Source of the DNA: Shimazuella soli
Lineage (GTDB): Bacteria > Bacillota > Bacilli > Thermoactinomycetales > Thermoactinomycetaceae
Direction: 5' to 3'
Assembly: GCF_022511585.1 (NCBI RefSeq)
Contig: NZ_JAKWBN010000007.1
Span: 62,001 to 126,000 of the forward strand
DNA: 64,000 nucleotides
Made by a program: the position numbers and the translations under genes. Positions 8,802-17,327 of this stretch are shown one piece after another. The stretch's first letter is position 1, and each line of letters begins with the position of its first letter. The notes under the pieces were generated by a model. The model searched no databases and was not told the origin of the DNA. It saw only the letters and a program-made list of their open reading frames with translations.

Positions 8802-9603
8802 AGTCAAAGATGTTTCTTTTTCGTATCAAGCAGGTACCGAAATCATCAAAGACATAACACTTCATTTTGATCAGCGGTCTACAGCGATTATTGGTCAGAA
8901 TGGAGCTGGTAAAACAACTTTTGTTAAGCTTTTAAAAGGTTTGTTAAAGCCAAGTAGTGGAGACATTATAATTGGTGATAGCAGTGTAAATGAGACGACC
9001 CCAGCTACTCTAGCAAAACAAATTGGACTAGTTTTTCAGAATCCAAATGATCAAATATTTAAGCGAAGTGTGTTGGAAGAAGTATTATTTGGCCCTTTAA
9101 ATATTGGACAAAATCCTGAGCTGGCCAAAGAAAATGCGTTGAATGCTTTGAAAATGGTTGGTTTAGAAAATAGATTAGAGGTGAATCCCCAAGACCTGAG
9201 TTTATCCGATAAGAAATTACTTTGTATTGCTTCCATCATTGCCATGGATACCAATATTATCATCTTAGATGAACCAACCATCGCACAAGACCATTTGGGA
9301 AAACAAAAGATTAAAGAGATTATTCAATCGTTAAAAGAGAAGCAGAAACTAGTGATGACGATTATTCATGATATGGATTTTGTTGCTGAAAACTTTGAGA
9401 GAACGATTGTATTTCAACAAGGAAAGGCGATATTAGATGGATCAACACGGGAAGTATTCGCAGAGTCCGATATCTTAGCTGCTGCCCGTGTGGAACCTCC
9501 ATCTATAACTCAACTTGGTTATTGGTTAGGATATAAACAAGTTTTTCTTACTGAAAAAGAGTTAATAGAAACAATAAAGACTGATTCGAAAATAGCATTG
9601 TGA
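8794..9603 (+). CDS. ECF transporter ATPase, second subunit with degenerate signature
   Basis: 269 residues overlapping the previous gene by 8 bp. Walker A GQNGAGKTT, Walker B IIILDEPT and switch His (TIIHDMDF) are intact, but the ABC signature reads LSLSDKK instead of LSGGQ. In the sandwich dimer this would leave one of the two ATP sites catalytically weak, as in asymmetric ABC proteins. The last gene of the nucleoside/ECF operon. Confidence 0.88.
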   Translation: MIKVKDVSFSYQAGTEIIKDITLHFDQRSTAIIGQNGAGKTTFVKLLKGLLKPSSGDIIIGDSSVNETTPATLAKQIGLVFQNPNDQIFKRSVLEEVLFGPLNIGQNPELAKENALNALKMVGLENRLEVNPQDLSLSDKKLLCIASIIAMDTNIIILDEPTIAQDHLGKQKIKEIIQSLKEKQKLVMTIIHDMDFVAENFERTIVFQQGKAILDGSTREVFAESDILAAARVEPPSITQLGYWLGYKQVFLTEKELIETIKTDSKIAL

Positions 9604-9743
9604 GACTTTCTGATTTTTACTGTCGAAAAAAGCAGCTAACCTTTACCAGTAATTAAACTCGAGCGGCTTAGAAATGTATTTTTTATTAAATTTCACTTTT
9701 TGGGCATATAATAAATGTAATATAGATAGATTCGAAATAATTA

Positions 9744-9966
9744 AACCAACCATTCATGTTTGATCTGAGCTAAAAAGGTTCAACACATAGATGGATGGTT
9801 TTTATATCCCTAAAAGATTTGAAAAACAATCTTGGGTAAACTGTTTCAAAAAGTTGGTGGTGTGGATGATCAAGAGACCATCTACACTCTTAAACAGAAA
9901 ATAGTGGGTTCGAACCACTCACCTCATACCATAAAGCCGCGTTTTATCCAGATGAGCTAATCTCCC
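9744..9966 (-). repeat. Hairpin A - hairpin B - tRNA-like repeat, copy R1
   Basis: Homologous in order and sequence to 12952-13153. Hairpin A: AACCAACCAT (9744-9753) with ATGGATGGTT (9791-9800). Hairpin B: GTGTGGATG (9860-9868) with CATCTACAC (9879-9887). Read on the minus strand the order is tRNA-like sequence, hairpin B followed by a T-run, then hairpin A followed by T-rich DNA. Hairpin B differs between copies by a paired T-A to C-G change. Confidence 0.6.
9900..9966 (-). pseudogene. tRNA-like sequence, probably a degenerate tRNA
   Basis: Minus-strand sequence begins GGGAGAT-TA-GCTC and ends with a perfect T-arm (AGTGG, loop TTCGAAC, CCACT) and a 3' strand ATTTTCT that can pair with the 5' end using wobbles. 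The D-stem is weak, and the anticodon segment is about 2 bases short with no good stem, so it should not work as a tRNA. Confidence 0.5.
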
Positions 9967-10071
9967 GTTCGGTTAATTTTTACAATAGGAGTAATCTCCT
10001 AACAAGTGGGATTACTTTTATTGTAGAATACCTTATTCAGAATCAGAAATTGAATGAATCTGTATCTTACA

Positions 10072-10104
10072 AAAGGAAAATCCCCACTGGTTGTCACCAG
10101 TGGG
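10072..10104 (-). terminator. Terminator of the LysR gene
   Basis: CCCACTGGT (10083-10091) and ACCAGTGGG (10096-10104) form a perfect 9-bp stem; on the minus strand it is followed by GATTTTCCTTTTG. Confidence 0.8.
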
Positions 10105-10168
10105 ATAATCTACAGATCAACGAGGAGGAAGATTATCAGTTGTAGACCCTCCAATGTTATGTGACCTC

Positions 10169-11044
10169 TTACATGTCCAGTTGCTCATATAATTGACTCT
10201 TTTTGAGCATTTCCATAAATTTGGAAAAGGCGCTTGTGACTAAACTATCTTTATGACGGATTAGATATGTTCTTGATAGACTGTATTCTTGGGGGAGAGT
10301 ATACGACCGCAATTTTCCTTCTTGTATATAAGATTGAACGGCAGACTTTGGAACAAGTGTGGAACCAAGCCCAGCGATAACCCCTCTTAGTATTGCCTCC
10401 ATTTGATTGAATTCCATGTATCGAAAGGAAGTAATTCCATTTAAATTTAACCAATTCTCCAATCTATCTCGATGTAAACATCCTTTAGTATTCATTAGAA
10501 AGGGCTGTTTACATATGTCTTTGAGGTTTTCATTTGCTGGGTTCGTAATTAATAAGAGTTCATCTTCATGAACAAGTTCTTCTACAATACGATCATCTTT
10601 TACTGAAGATGCGACAAATGCGCAATCCAGTTGGAAATGGTTTACCTTATCTATGAGTACTGTTGATACGTCTGTTTCAAGCGAGAGTTCCACTTCAGGA
10701 TAGGTGGTGTGATAATCCACTAAAATTTTCGGAAGATGAAAAGCGGATACCGTATAATATGCACCAATTGCAAGTCGACCTGCTGGTTTTAGATCGTCAT
10801 TTAATGCTTTATGCGCTTCTTCCAGTAATTGCAGAATCCTTTCGGCATAATCGAGTAGTTTCTCTCCTGAGGGTGTCAACATCATCCCGCGTTTTCGGTA
10901 AAAAAGAGTAGTTTTTAATTCTTTTTCCAGATGTTGCATTCTAGCAGTTACATTTGATTGGACATAGCCCAGTGACTGTGCGGCTTTGGTAATGCTTCCT
11001 TCATGTGCAACTGCACGAAAAATTCGTAAATCATTGTTCTCCAA
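10169..11044 (-). CDS. LysR-family transcriptional regulator
   Basis: 291 residues. The winged helix-turn-helix is clear at residues 1-60 (LRIFRAVAHEGSITKAAQSL, then VTARMQHLEKELKTTLF), followed by an effector-binding domain of normal length. TTG at 11044 is the start, 7 bases after AAAGGGGGATC. It is transcribed away from the MFS efflux gene at 11169 with a 124-bp gap, so by LysR custom it probably controls that gene and itself. The effector is unknown. Confidence 0.9.
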   Translation of the reverse strand: MENNDLRIFRAVAHEGSITKAAQSLGYVQSNVTARMQHLEKELKTTLFYRKRGMMLTPSGEKLLDYAERILQLLEEAHKALNDDLKPAGRLAIGAYYTVSAFHLPKILVDYHTTYPEVELSLETDVSTVLIDKVNHFQLDCAFVASSVKDDRIVEELVHEDELLLITNPANENLKDICKQPFLMNTKGCLHRDRLENWLNLNGITSFRYMEFNQMEAILRGVIAGLGSTLVPKSAVQSYIQEGKLRSYTLPQEYSLSRTYLIRHKDSLVTSAFSKFMEMLKKSQLYEQLDM

Positions 11045-11168
11045 AGTGATCCCCCTTTCTGATAAATCACTGAAAGTGAATCTTTATATTATTTATATTC
11101 ATTTTACATGATAATCGGGTAATTGTATATTGGCTATAGAAATTTGAAAAGTCACAGGAGGAAGCGAT

Positions 11169-12632
11169 ATGTTTGCTGTAAAACCCAATAAATGGGCAGT
11201 TTTATCTGTAATTACCTTTGTTTCTTTTATCTCGAACTTAGATGCAACGATTGTGGTAATTGGCCTACAACCTATTGTTAAAGATTTGCAAATTCCAATT
11301 GCCACTGGCATGTGGACCATAACTGCCTTTTTTATCACGAATACTGTATTTTTACTTCCGTCGGGACGATGGTCAGACATGTTTGGAACAAAAAAAATTT
11401 TTTTATGGGGATTTGGCTTGTTTACTTTTGCCACAGTACTTTGTGGATTAGCGAATTCCGGTTCATCGTTAATAGCTGCTCGTCTTCTTCAAGGAGTTGG
11501 TGCGGCAATGGCAATGGCGACAACAACCCCAATCCTTATGAGAACATTTCCATCAAGTCAGCTTGGATTTGCTTTAGGTATCAATAATATTTCTTGGGTG
11601 ACAGGATCACTCATTGGACCAGTGCTTGGTGGTGCATTGGTAGGTGAGTTTGGATGGCGTTCCATTTTCTTTGTAATCGTACCTTTTGGGATTATCAGCT
11701 TGATTGCTGCCGTGTTTGTTTTGGAGAGCTCGCGAACGGGTGAGAGAGAGAAAACGGATTGGCTTGGTATTATGACTTTCGGTTCTGGATTGGTTGCCTT
11801 TCTTGTTGCTTTGTCTGAGGGAACGGCATTGGGTTGGGCATCAGCAGGAACAATAGGGTTATTTGCAGCTACGCTAATTTTTTGGTCTCTTTTTGGATAC
11901 ATTGAACGAAAGGTTCAGTATCCTTTGTTTCATTTAAGTCTTTTACGCAATCAACGATATACCATTGGTCTTGGGATCACGATGAGTTACTGCATTGGTT
12001 ATTTCTCTGTCACTATTTTGCTTACCTTGTACCTGCAAGGAGCACAACATCTAAGTTCATTGGAGACAGGGTTATTATTAATACCGTTATCTGTGCCTCA
12101 GCTATTTACAGGTCCCATAGGAGGTAAACTGGCCGACCGTTTTGGTACAGTGAACATGATTCTATTAGGATCATTCCTAATAGGGGTTTCTCTTTTGTTA
12201 CTAGGTCAACTAGGTACCCAGTTATCAAACATGGCTGTCATTGTTCCGCTTTTGATCATTTCTGCGGCGACAGGGCTTTCATGGCCATCTCTTGCCAAGG
12301 CGGTATTGTCCGCCGCTCCTCTGGAACAAGCAGGATCCGCTTCTGGCATGTTTGGGACTATCTACAACATGTGCAGGGCAATGAGTCAAGCGCTTGTGCT
12401 CTTGGTTGTACAACTTGGCAGTACATCGATAAATGTTACGAAAATGTTTTCCGAACCAGGAGCAATATTAGATGCCAATTCAAAGAGTGTATTCATTAAA
12501 AGCACAAATATGGGTTTTCGCTTTTTCGCTTTATTTCTTGCTATTTCACTGGTACTAGGGTTATTTCTGATGAGAATTCAACAAAAACAACTTCTTGTAC
12601 ACGAGATTCAAAATGCTAAACAGTCTGGATGA
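11169..12632 (+). CDS. MFS drug efflux transporter, DHA2 (14-helix) type
   Basis: 487 residues with 14 predicted helices. Motif D1 is NLDATIVVIGLQPI, motif A GRWSDMFGTKK, and the antiporter motif C region ISWVTGSLIGPVLGG is intact near residue 150. The family exports drugs or dyes in exchange for protons. CACAGGAGGAAG precedes the ATG. Divergent from the LysR gene, the standard efflux-pump arrangement. Confidence 0.9.
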   Translation: MFAVKPNKWAVLSVITFVSFISNLDATIVVIGLQPIVKDLQIPIATGMWTITAFFITNTVFLLPSGRWSDMFGTKKIFLWGFGLFTFATVLCGLANSGSSLIAARLLQGVGAAMAMATTTPILMRTFPSSQLGFALGINNISWVTGSLIGPVLGGALVGEFGWRSIFFVIVPFGIISLIAAVFVLESSRTGEREKTDWLGIMTFGSGLVAFLVALSEGTALGWASAGTIGLFAATLIFWSLFGYIERKVQYPLFHLSLLRNQRYTIGLGITMSYCIGYFSVTILLTLYLQGAQHLSSLETGLLLIPLSVPQLFTGPIGGKLADRFGTVNMILLGSFLIGVSLLLLGQLGTQLSNMAVIVPLLIISAATGLSWPSLAKAVLSAAPLEQAGSASGMFGTIYNMCRAMSQALVLLVVQLGSTSINVTKMFSEPGAILDANSKSVFIKSTNMGFRFFALFLAISLVLGLFLMRIQQKQLLVHEIQNAKQSG

Positions 12633-12757
12633 ATGTTTTATTCTAAAAGCCAGTTGCATTAATTTTACACTTTATGGCAGATTGTCAAGCCAAGTGCGAC
12701 ATTTCTCCCAATATGTATTTAGTAATCAAAGAATGAAAAGACTCAAATATAAGAGGT

Positions 12758-12901
12758 TGTTGCATAAATAAATTTGAACGCTGGATAAAGTGTTCTCTGT
12801 GTCTGTTGTTGAAAAACACAAAGGACGCTCCATCCACCAAAGCGAGACTTGTGCCCTTGTCTGAGGCGCACATCTGTGCTTCTACGTTGAATAATGCAAC
12901 A
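12758..12901. mobile_element. MITE-like element or IS remnant
   Basis: A 144-bp segment bounded by TGTTGCATAAATAAA at the left and its imperfect inverse TTGAATAATGCAACA at the right (about 12 of 15 positions match). TGTTGCAT-type ends occur in several IS families. The interior has a higher GC content than its flanks and no transposase. No clear target-site duplication is seen. Confidence 0.45.
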
Positions 12902-12951
12902 GGTTCATAAACTTTGCATTTTAAAAATAAATAGAACTCCGTAAATAGTCA

Positions 12952-13153
12952 AACCAACCAATCATGGTTGAACTAAAAACGTTCAATACATAGATGGTTG
13001 GTTTTATATCATCATAACTATAAGTTACTAAATATAAGAAACTTGGTGCGTGGATGATCCTGAGACCACCCACGCTTGAACGAACAAGGAAGAGAGGACT
13101 TGAACCTCTGACCTAATCCCTTGAGGGTTGCTCTACCACTAAGCTACGTCCCT
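12952..13153 (-). repeat. Hairpin A - hairpin B - tRNA-like repeat, copy R2
   Basis: Second copy of the unit at 9744-9966. Hairpin A has a perfect outer stem (AACCAACCA 12952-12960, TGGTTGGTT 12995-13003) and an inner stem TTGAAC/GTTCAA. Hairpin B is GCGTGGATG (13048-13056) with CACCCACGC (13067-13075). The tRNA-like part follows at 13082-13153. Confidence 0.6.
13082..13153 (-). pseudogene. tRNA-like sequence, probably a degenerate tRNA
   Basis: On the minus strand: AGGGACG-TA, a good D-arm (GCTTAGTGGTAGAGC), a T-arm AGAGG/TTCAAGT/CCTCT and a 3' strand CTTCCTT pairing with the 5' end except one mismatch. The anticodon segment is about 3 bases too short and folds as CCCT-CAA-GGG, leaving no 7-base loop. 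The tRNA shape is clear but the decoding arm is broken. Confidence 0.55.
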
Positions 13154-13214
13154 GTCCATTCATTGTGTATTATACTATGATATGAATTTTCCAACAAGTA
13201 GAGTATTTGTCTCA

Positions 13215-13856
13215 TTATTTCTTCGTTGCATTTAGTAACCACACAAAATGATTATAACGAGTAAAAGTCACATCAAATCCATGTTTTTCAAACATATTAC
13301 GCAACACAGGAATGGTTGTATAGTACTCCCTTTGTAAATCTTCTGCTAAATTATGAAATCCACGCTGTTTTGCGTGCTTAATTGTATCAATATATGATTT
13401 TTCATTTTCAAACATGGTGTCAGCAAATAGTATTTTGCTGCCGGATTGGAGGAATTTACTATACTTTTCAACGGCTTCTTCTTTTTCTATATCTGTTAGA
13501 TGGTGAAATGCATATGTGCTGACAATACTATCAATTTGAACATCAGGTTTTGGGAATTGAAGGAAATCCCCATCTTTAATGGGTATACGATTACCTAGTT
13601 TTTCAATCGCTAGATCCCTCATCGGTTTCGAGGGCTCAATTCCGTAAATATTTAAATTGTTATTAAGTAGTTTCATTGTCAGGTTTCCTGTTCCTGTCCC
13701 AAACTCCAACACATTTCCAAATGCTAACTTCGCTGTATCCTGCAAAATAGCTTCATACTGTTCAAACACTTCTTTGTATTCTTCATCCTGTCCAGAAACC
13801 GAAGAATCATATTGTTCTGCCCAACCCTCAAAGATGTCTAAAAATTCCCGACCCAT
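13215..13856 (-). CDS. yrrT: SAM-dependent methyltransferase, YrrT-like
   Basis: About 213 residues. It matches the Bacillus YrrT family along its length: MGREFLDIFEGWAEQYD at the start, glycine loop VLEFGTGTGNL, acidic loop GIEPSKPM, IVSTYAFHHLTD, and the terminal FVWLLNATKK. ATG 13856 is chosen because GAAGGAG lies 8 bases upstream. In Bacillus the gene heads a methionine-to-cysteine recycling operon (mtnN, mccA, mccB), but none of those genes is adjacent here. The methyl acceptor is unknown. Confidence 0.85.
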   Translation of the reverse strand: MGREFLDIFEGWAEQYDSSVSGQDEEYKEVFEQYEAILQDTAKLAFGNVLEFGTGTGNLTMKLLNNNLNIYGIEPSKPMRDLAIEKLGNRIPIKDGDFLQFPKPDVQIDSIVSTYAFHHLTDIEKEEAVEKYSKFLQSGSKILFADTMFENEKSYIDTIKHAKQRGFHNLAEDLQREYYTTIPVLRNMFEKHGFDVTFTRYNHFVWLLNATKK

Positions 13857-14057
13857 GATGTGCACTCCTTCAATGCTTATAATTTCTATAAATATAGTAT
13901 GATTTTAAATGTTAATTTCTCTCAAAATATCACATCTTTTTTCTTTCAGCAAGTGAAAAATAGTCACAGGCAATAAAAGGATACATTCATCATTGGGAGT
14001 GAAGGATTAGGCATGTGGCTCAGTGAGTTGTCCCTTTTATATATAAATTATCTCGGC

Positions 14058-14726
14058 TTAGGAATGGGTTATTTGGTTTTCCATGTCTTTTGCTATTTTT
14101 AATCCCAAGAGGCAAATGGTTAACCAAGCACCTCCAACAGCATACCCGCCTAAAATATCACTTGGCCAATGAGCCCCAAGATAAACCTTACCAATCCCAA
14201 TCAAGGTAACGAAAACAGCAGTGGTCAGGATAATAAAAGCTTTTGCAGAATTTGATTTCACAGCTGTTACAAACAAAACACATAACATACCATAAAAAAC
14301 AATCGACCGCATCGCATGACCACTCGGATAACTAAAGCCTGAATTTATTAAAATTTGATCCCAATCTGGACGTGGACGCTGGAGTGTGGATTTCAAAAGG
14401 AGATTCAAATACTGTGCTCCTGCTAATCCAATGATGAGAAAAAAAGCCTCCAGTCTTCTTTGCATCCAAATGAATAAAGTTGAAAAAATGAAAAGGAGTA
14501 AAAATATGCCTTCACTTTGCCCGAAAAAAGCAAAAAACTTCATCGGTTGGTTTAGAAAAGGGTAAAAAGTATGCAGCCAATTGATGATGATGGAATCAAA
14601 TTGGTAAAGCTTGTTTTTTACTAGGTCATTGGAAATTTTCCAAAACATCATTATAAAAAAGCTAAACGTTACAAGAGAAAACAGGATGTATGTTTTGGTT
14701 GATCGAGATAGAGAAAAAGTTCTCAT
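14058..14726 (-). CDS. PAP2-family phosphatase (lipid phosphatase-like)
   Basis: 222 residues with about six helices. The three PAP2 motifs are KSTLQRPRP, YPSGHAMRS and GKVYLGAHWPSD. The third normally begins Ser-Arg; here it is Gly-Lys, so a phosphate-contacting Arg is replaced by Lys. The family includes undecaprenyl-diphosphate and phosphatidate phosphatases. A paralogue with intact motifs is at 19277-19954. GAAGGGAC lies 10 bases before the ATG. Confidence 0.85.
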   Translation of the reverse strand: MRTFSLSRSTKTYILFSLVTFSFFIMMFWKISNDLVKNKLYQFDSIIINWLHTFYPFLNQPMKFFAFFGQSEGIFLLLFIFSTLFIWMQRRLEAFFLIIGLAGAQYLNLLLKSTLQRPRPDWDQILINSGFSYPSGHAMRSIVFYGMLCVLFVTAVKSNSAKAFIILTTAVFVTLIGIGKVYLGAHWPSDILGGYAVGGAWLTICLLGLKIAKDMENQITHS

Positions 14727-14922
14727 TAAAAAATGTCCCTTCAGCAGTACTTGTACAATGGATGGGTAGAATTGTGGCTTGATGTTGACTGCCAGAAATT
14801 CGTTTGGCAGGAGACTTTAATTTTTGGTTGTTACGAATATGGATATGCAAATTTACAGCGGAACTTTACCATATTTTCTTGTTTTAAATGTCTCAATAGC
14901 AAATCAAGTGTGCACAAAGTAA

Positions 14923-14955
14923 AAGATCCCTTTACCAATTGGTTTCGGGGATCTT
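14923..14955 (-). terminator. Terminator of the membrane-protein gene at 14990
   Basis: AAGATCCC and GGGATCTT form an 8-bp stem followed on the minus strand by TTTACTTTG. Confidence 0.65.
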
Positions 14956-14989
14956 ATCGTAAAAGCTGCGAAGTGCAAGAAATTCGCTG

Positions 14990-15505
14990 CTAATATTTTG
15001 AGTTGTGATTATCTGCTTTGTGAAGTTTTCTTTTTGTGTTTTGTCGTAATAAGTAAAGTCCAACTCGATTTATGATGATTAGACCGAAAATGGTATAGCT
15101 AATAGTAGTCCAAGCACTATCTCCCATATAAAAATATCCCAATAAAATTTTTCCGACTAAATATATATTCCATATGATAAGACCTAATTTAATAGAGTGT
15201 TTCCAAAAAGCCAAACATAACAATACGGCAAACATAAGATATACAAAGACTATAGCCAAAGTGGAGAGAGGGCTATGGAATAATATTTTTTCATATTCTA
15301 GACCCGCTTGCATTTGAAGGTTATCGAATGCTCCATTTGCAACGGAGCCTACTAGGATTAAAGTCATAAAAACAAAGGTACTAACTAATCCTATCCAGCT
15401 GCGTTTATAAGCAAAATAACAGCTGCCAATTAAGAAAATCGCGCGGATATACCAGTTCAGTGGATTTAAATGACGGCTTAACGCTAAAATTGTATGAAAT
15501 TCCAT
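14990..15505 (-). CDS. Membrane protein of unknown function
   Basis: 171 residues with about five hydrophobic helices and a basic hydrophilic tail. AGGAGGG lies just before the ATG, and a terminator follows the stop. I recognise no family. Helices about 20-60, 85-125 and 130-155 are separated by short loops, and NGAFDNLQMQAGLEYEK is the one sizeable loop. Confidence 0.6.
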   Translation of the reverse strand: MEFHTILALSRHLNPLNWYIRAIFLIGSCYFAYKRSWIGLVSTFVFMTLILVGSVANGAFDNLQMQAGLEYEKILFHSPLSTLAIVFVYLMFAVLLCLAFWKHSIKLGLIIWNIYLVGKILLGYFYMGDSAWTTISYTIFGLIIINRVGLYLLRQNTKRKLHKADNHNSKY

Positions 15506-15645
15506 AGCAATCCCTCCTGCTGCTTTACATCATTGATGCTATCATTCTAGTTTACATTTGTTTCATTTGGTATAGGAAAAATATTGCTTTCTAGGATTTA
15601 AAATAGATACTCGAAGGGATTTGACAGCAATAAGTACATTGTCCA

Positions 15646-16065
15646 TTAAGGCTGTAATTTCGATTGTATAATTTTCAGTTTTATTTCTTCTTCTATGTTT
15701 TCATCCAGCAATTTGTTTATTTCTATTCGTTCTAAACGCTTAGCAAAAGCAGCTTCAAAAGAAAGTTTCTGAGACTCAAACTCTAGTGTTTCTAATCTTT
15801 CATCGACTAATTTGGTAAGGCTTTGAAACTCTATTGTATTTATTCTTTCTAATTTACGAAGTTGAAACTTTTCTTTTAGGTTTTTCAAAGCATTTAATTG
15901 GTTAGCTGTTTTAATATATTCTCTATTAGAAGAAGGATTTGAGATTGGACTGCTTATGTATAAAAGGTGTTTGGTTAAGAACAAAATGCATTCTTTGACC
16001 AGTTTTTCTAAGTAAGATAATTCATCTGGTGTTAATTTATTTTTGGCATATAATTTTGTGATCAT
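15646..16065 (-). CDS. Helical hypothetical protein
   Basis: 139 residues, rich in Leu, Lys and Glu with no hydrophobic segment; heptad-like spacing from about residue 55 to the end suggests coiled coil. AAGGAG lies 10 bases before the ATG. It resembles short uncharacterised helical proteins of Bacillales, but no family is recognised. It sits alone between a membrane protein and a deacetylase. Confidence 0.55.
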   Translation of the reverse strand: MITKLYAKNKLTPDELSYLEKLVKECILFLTKHLLYISSPISNPSSNREYIKTANQLNALKNLKEKFQLRKLERINTIEFQSLTKLVDERLETLEFESQKLSFEAAFAKRLERIEINKLLDENIEEEIKLKIIQSKLQP

Positions 16066-16205
16066 AACAATTGTCGCTCCTTAATCATTCTAATTATTGC
16101 CATTATAACAAATTGATGGTGATGTGGGGAGGGAGGAGCTTGTTCCCTCCAGTTATACTAAACGCAATCGTTATTTGTACATCGGATTGTGCTAATACTT
16201 CTAAA

Positions 16206-16997
16206 CTATGAACCTAATCGATCCTGTTTCGGACTGGACTGGATTTGTAAAGAAACGACTGGGAGAAAAGCTTTTTGTTGCAGCATTTCATCTACTCTCA
16301 TACATTGATATCCTTGTTGAAGAACACTTTGGAAAACATATTCCAGAGCTTCGATTGTAAACGATGGTGCATCAATATCAGCGCCAAATGTATCTCCACT
16401 ATCATGTAACAGAATAATATCCCCGTCTTTTATGTTTTGAAGCAGATTTTTCTTTATTCTGTCGCTTCCTCCCTTACTTTTCCAATCGCCAACCATTAAG
16501 GACCACAGTATAATTTGAAAATGTTTTCTCAATCCAAAGTCAAATAAGTTTAGAAGTCCCCAAGGAGGTCGATAAAAAATGGGACGGACTCCAGTGATTT
16601 GTTCAATAAGCGAAGCCGATTGATTTAATTCACGACGAATAGCCCATGGTGAGCGAAACCAGTTAGATTTGTGGACATAATTGTGTACTCCGATCGAGTG
16701 ACCTTCGAGATGCATGCGACGAATTAAATTTGGATATTTTTCTACTTTTGACCCAAGAGTAAAGAAGGTAGCTTTGATATTATATTTTTTTAAAAGATCA
16801 AGTAGTTGAGGAGTATATATTGGATCAGGACCATCATCAAAGGTAAAAGCTAATCCATGTCGAATAGGTCTTCTTTTGTATACCCCAATACCTAATCCCA
16901 AAGTAGCGATAGCTGGAAGGATTGCATATACAAAAAATAGAATTGCAATAGATATTATTATTGCCAACGAAAAATGCCTCTCAACAAAATGCAACAT
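16206..16997 (-). CDS. Polysaccharide deacetylase, membrane anchored
   Basis: About 263 residues. One N-terminal helix (about residues 8-35) anchors a NodB domain. The NodB motifs are FTFDDGPDPIYTP (metal and catalytic Asp), GVHNYVHKS (metal His pair), YRPPWG and DIILLHDSG (catalytic His), all intact. These enzymes remove acetyl groups from wall glycans. ATG 16997 is chosen because AAAAAAGGAG precedes it; the frame stays open to 17039 without a ribosome site. Confidence 0.88.
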   Translation of the reverse strand: MLHFVERHFSLAIIISIAILFFVYAILPAIATLGLGIGVYKRRPIRHGLAFTFDDGPDPIYTPQLLDLLKKYNIKATFFTLGSKVEKYPNLIRRMHLEGHSIGVHNYVHKSNWFRSPWAIRRELNQSASLIEQITGVRPIFYRPPWGLLNLFDFGLRKHFQIILWSLMVGDWKSKGGSDRIKKNLLQNIKDGDIILLHDSGDTFGADIDAPSFTIEALEYVFQSVLQQGYQCMRVDEMLQQKAFLPVVSLQIQSSPKQDRLGS

Positions 16998-17239
16998 ATG
17001 TGAAAACTCCTTTTTTGTGGCTTTCCTAATATGCCACAAAGTTGTACTAATAAAGCCTTCCTATAAAATAGGAGTACTTCGTTCTATCTCATTATTATAA
17101 AACAATAAAAGAGACGGCTGAAGCACAAGAAAAGTTCATCAAAGAAGCATTTTCCATCGTTTTTGTTTTCCTTTTATTGATTTTTGATGGGACGGATACC
17201 TTTATCATTTGTATAAAAAAGAAAGAAATATAAATAATG

Positions 17240-17282
17240 GAGATAGACGGTGAACTTTTTTGCGTTATTCACCGTCTATTAA
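17240..17282. promoter_or_regulatory. Strong hairpin upstream of the sigma-factor operon
   Basis: TAGACGGTGAA and TTCACCGTCTA form an 11-bp perfect stem just before the ribosome site of the sigma gene. It lacks a long T-run, so it may be a weak terminator or mRNA leader structure. Confidence 0.4.
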
Positions 17283-17327
17283 GGTATAGAACTATCTTAT
17301 TGAAGTGGAGGCAGGAGAGGGTAGGGT

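Larger units (their letters stand above)
9604..10168. other. Intergenic region with repeat copy R1
   Basis: 565 bp without a protein gene. It holds hairpin A (9744-9800), hairpin B (9860-9887) and a tRNA-like sequence on the minus strand (9900-9966), then the LysR terminator at 10083-10104. The first 140 bp are AT-rich with nothing recognisable. Confidence 0.7.
12633..13214. other. Intergenic region with MITE-like relic and repeat copy R2
   Basis: About 580 bp with no credible protein gene. It contains a 144-bp element with terminal inverted repeats (12758-12901) and repeat copy R2 (12952-13153) with hairpins A and B and a tRNA-like sequence. The minus-strand ORF at 12685-12873 crosses the relic and has no ribosome site. 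Confidence 0.65.

Noticed and set aside
9900-9966. Functional tRNA gene
   Set aside because: The anticodon arm is about 2 bases short and unpaired, so only a tRNA-like or degenerate sequence is claimed.
12685-12873. 62-residue minus-strand ORF
   Set aside because: It crosses the edge of the MITE-like element, has no ribosome site and no recognisable motif beyond what the element explains.
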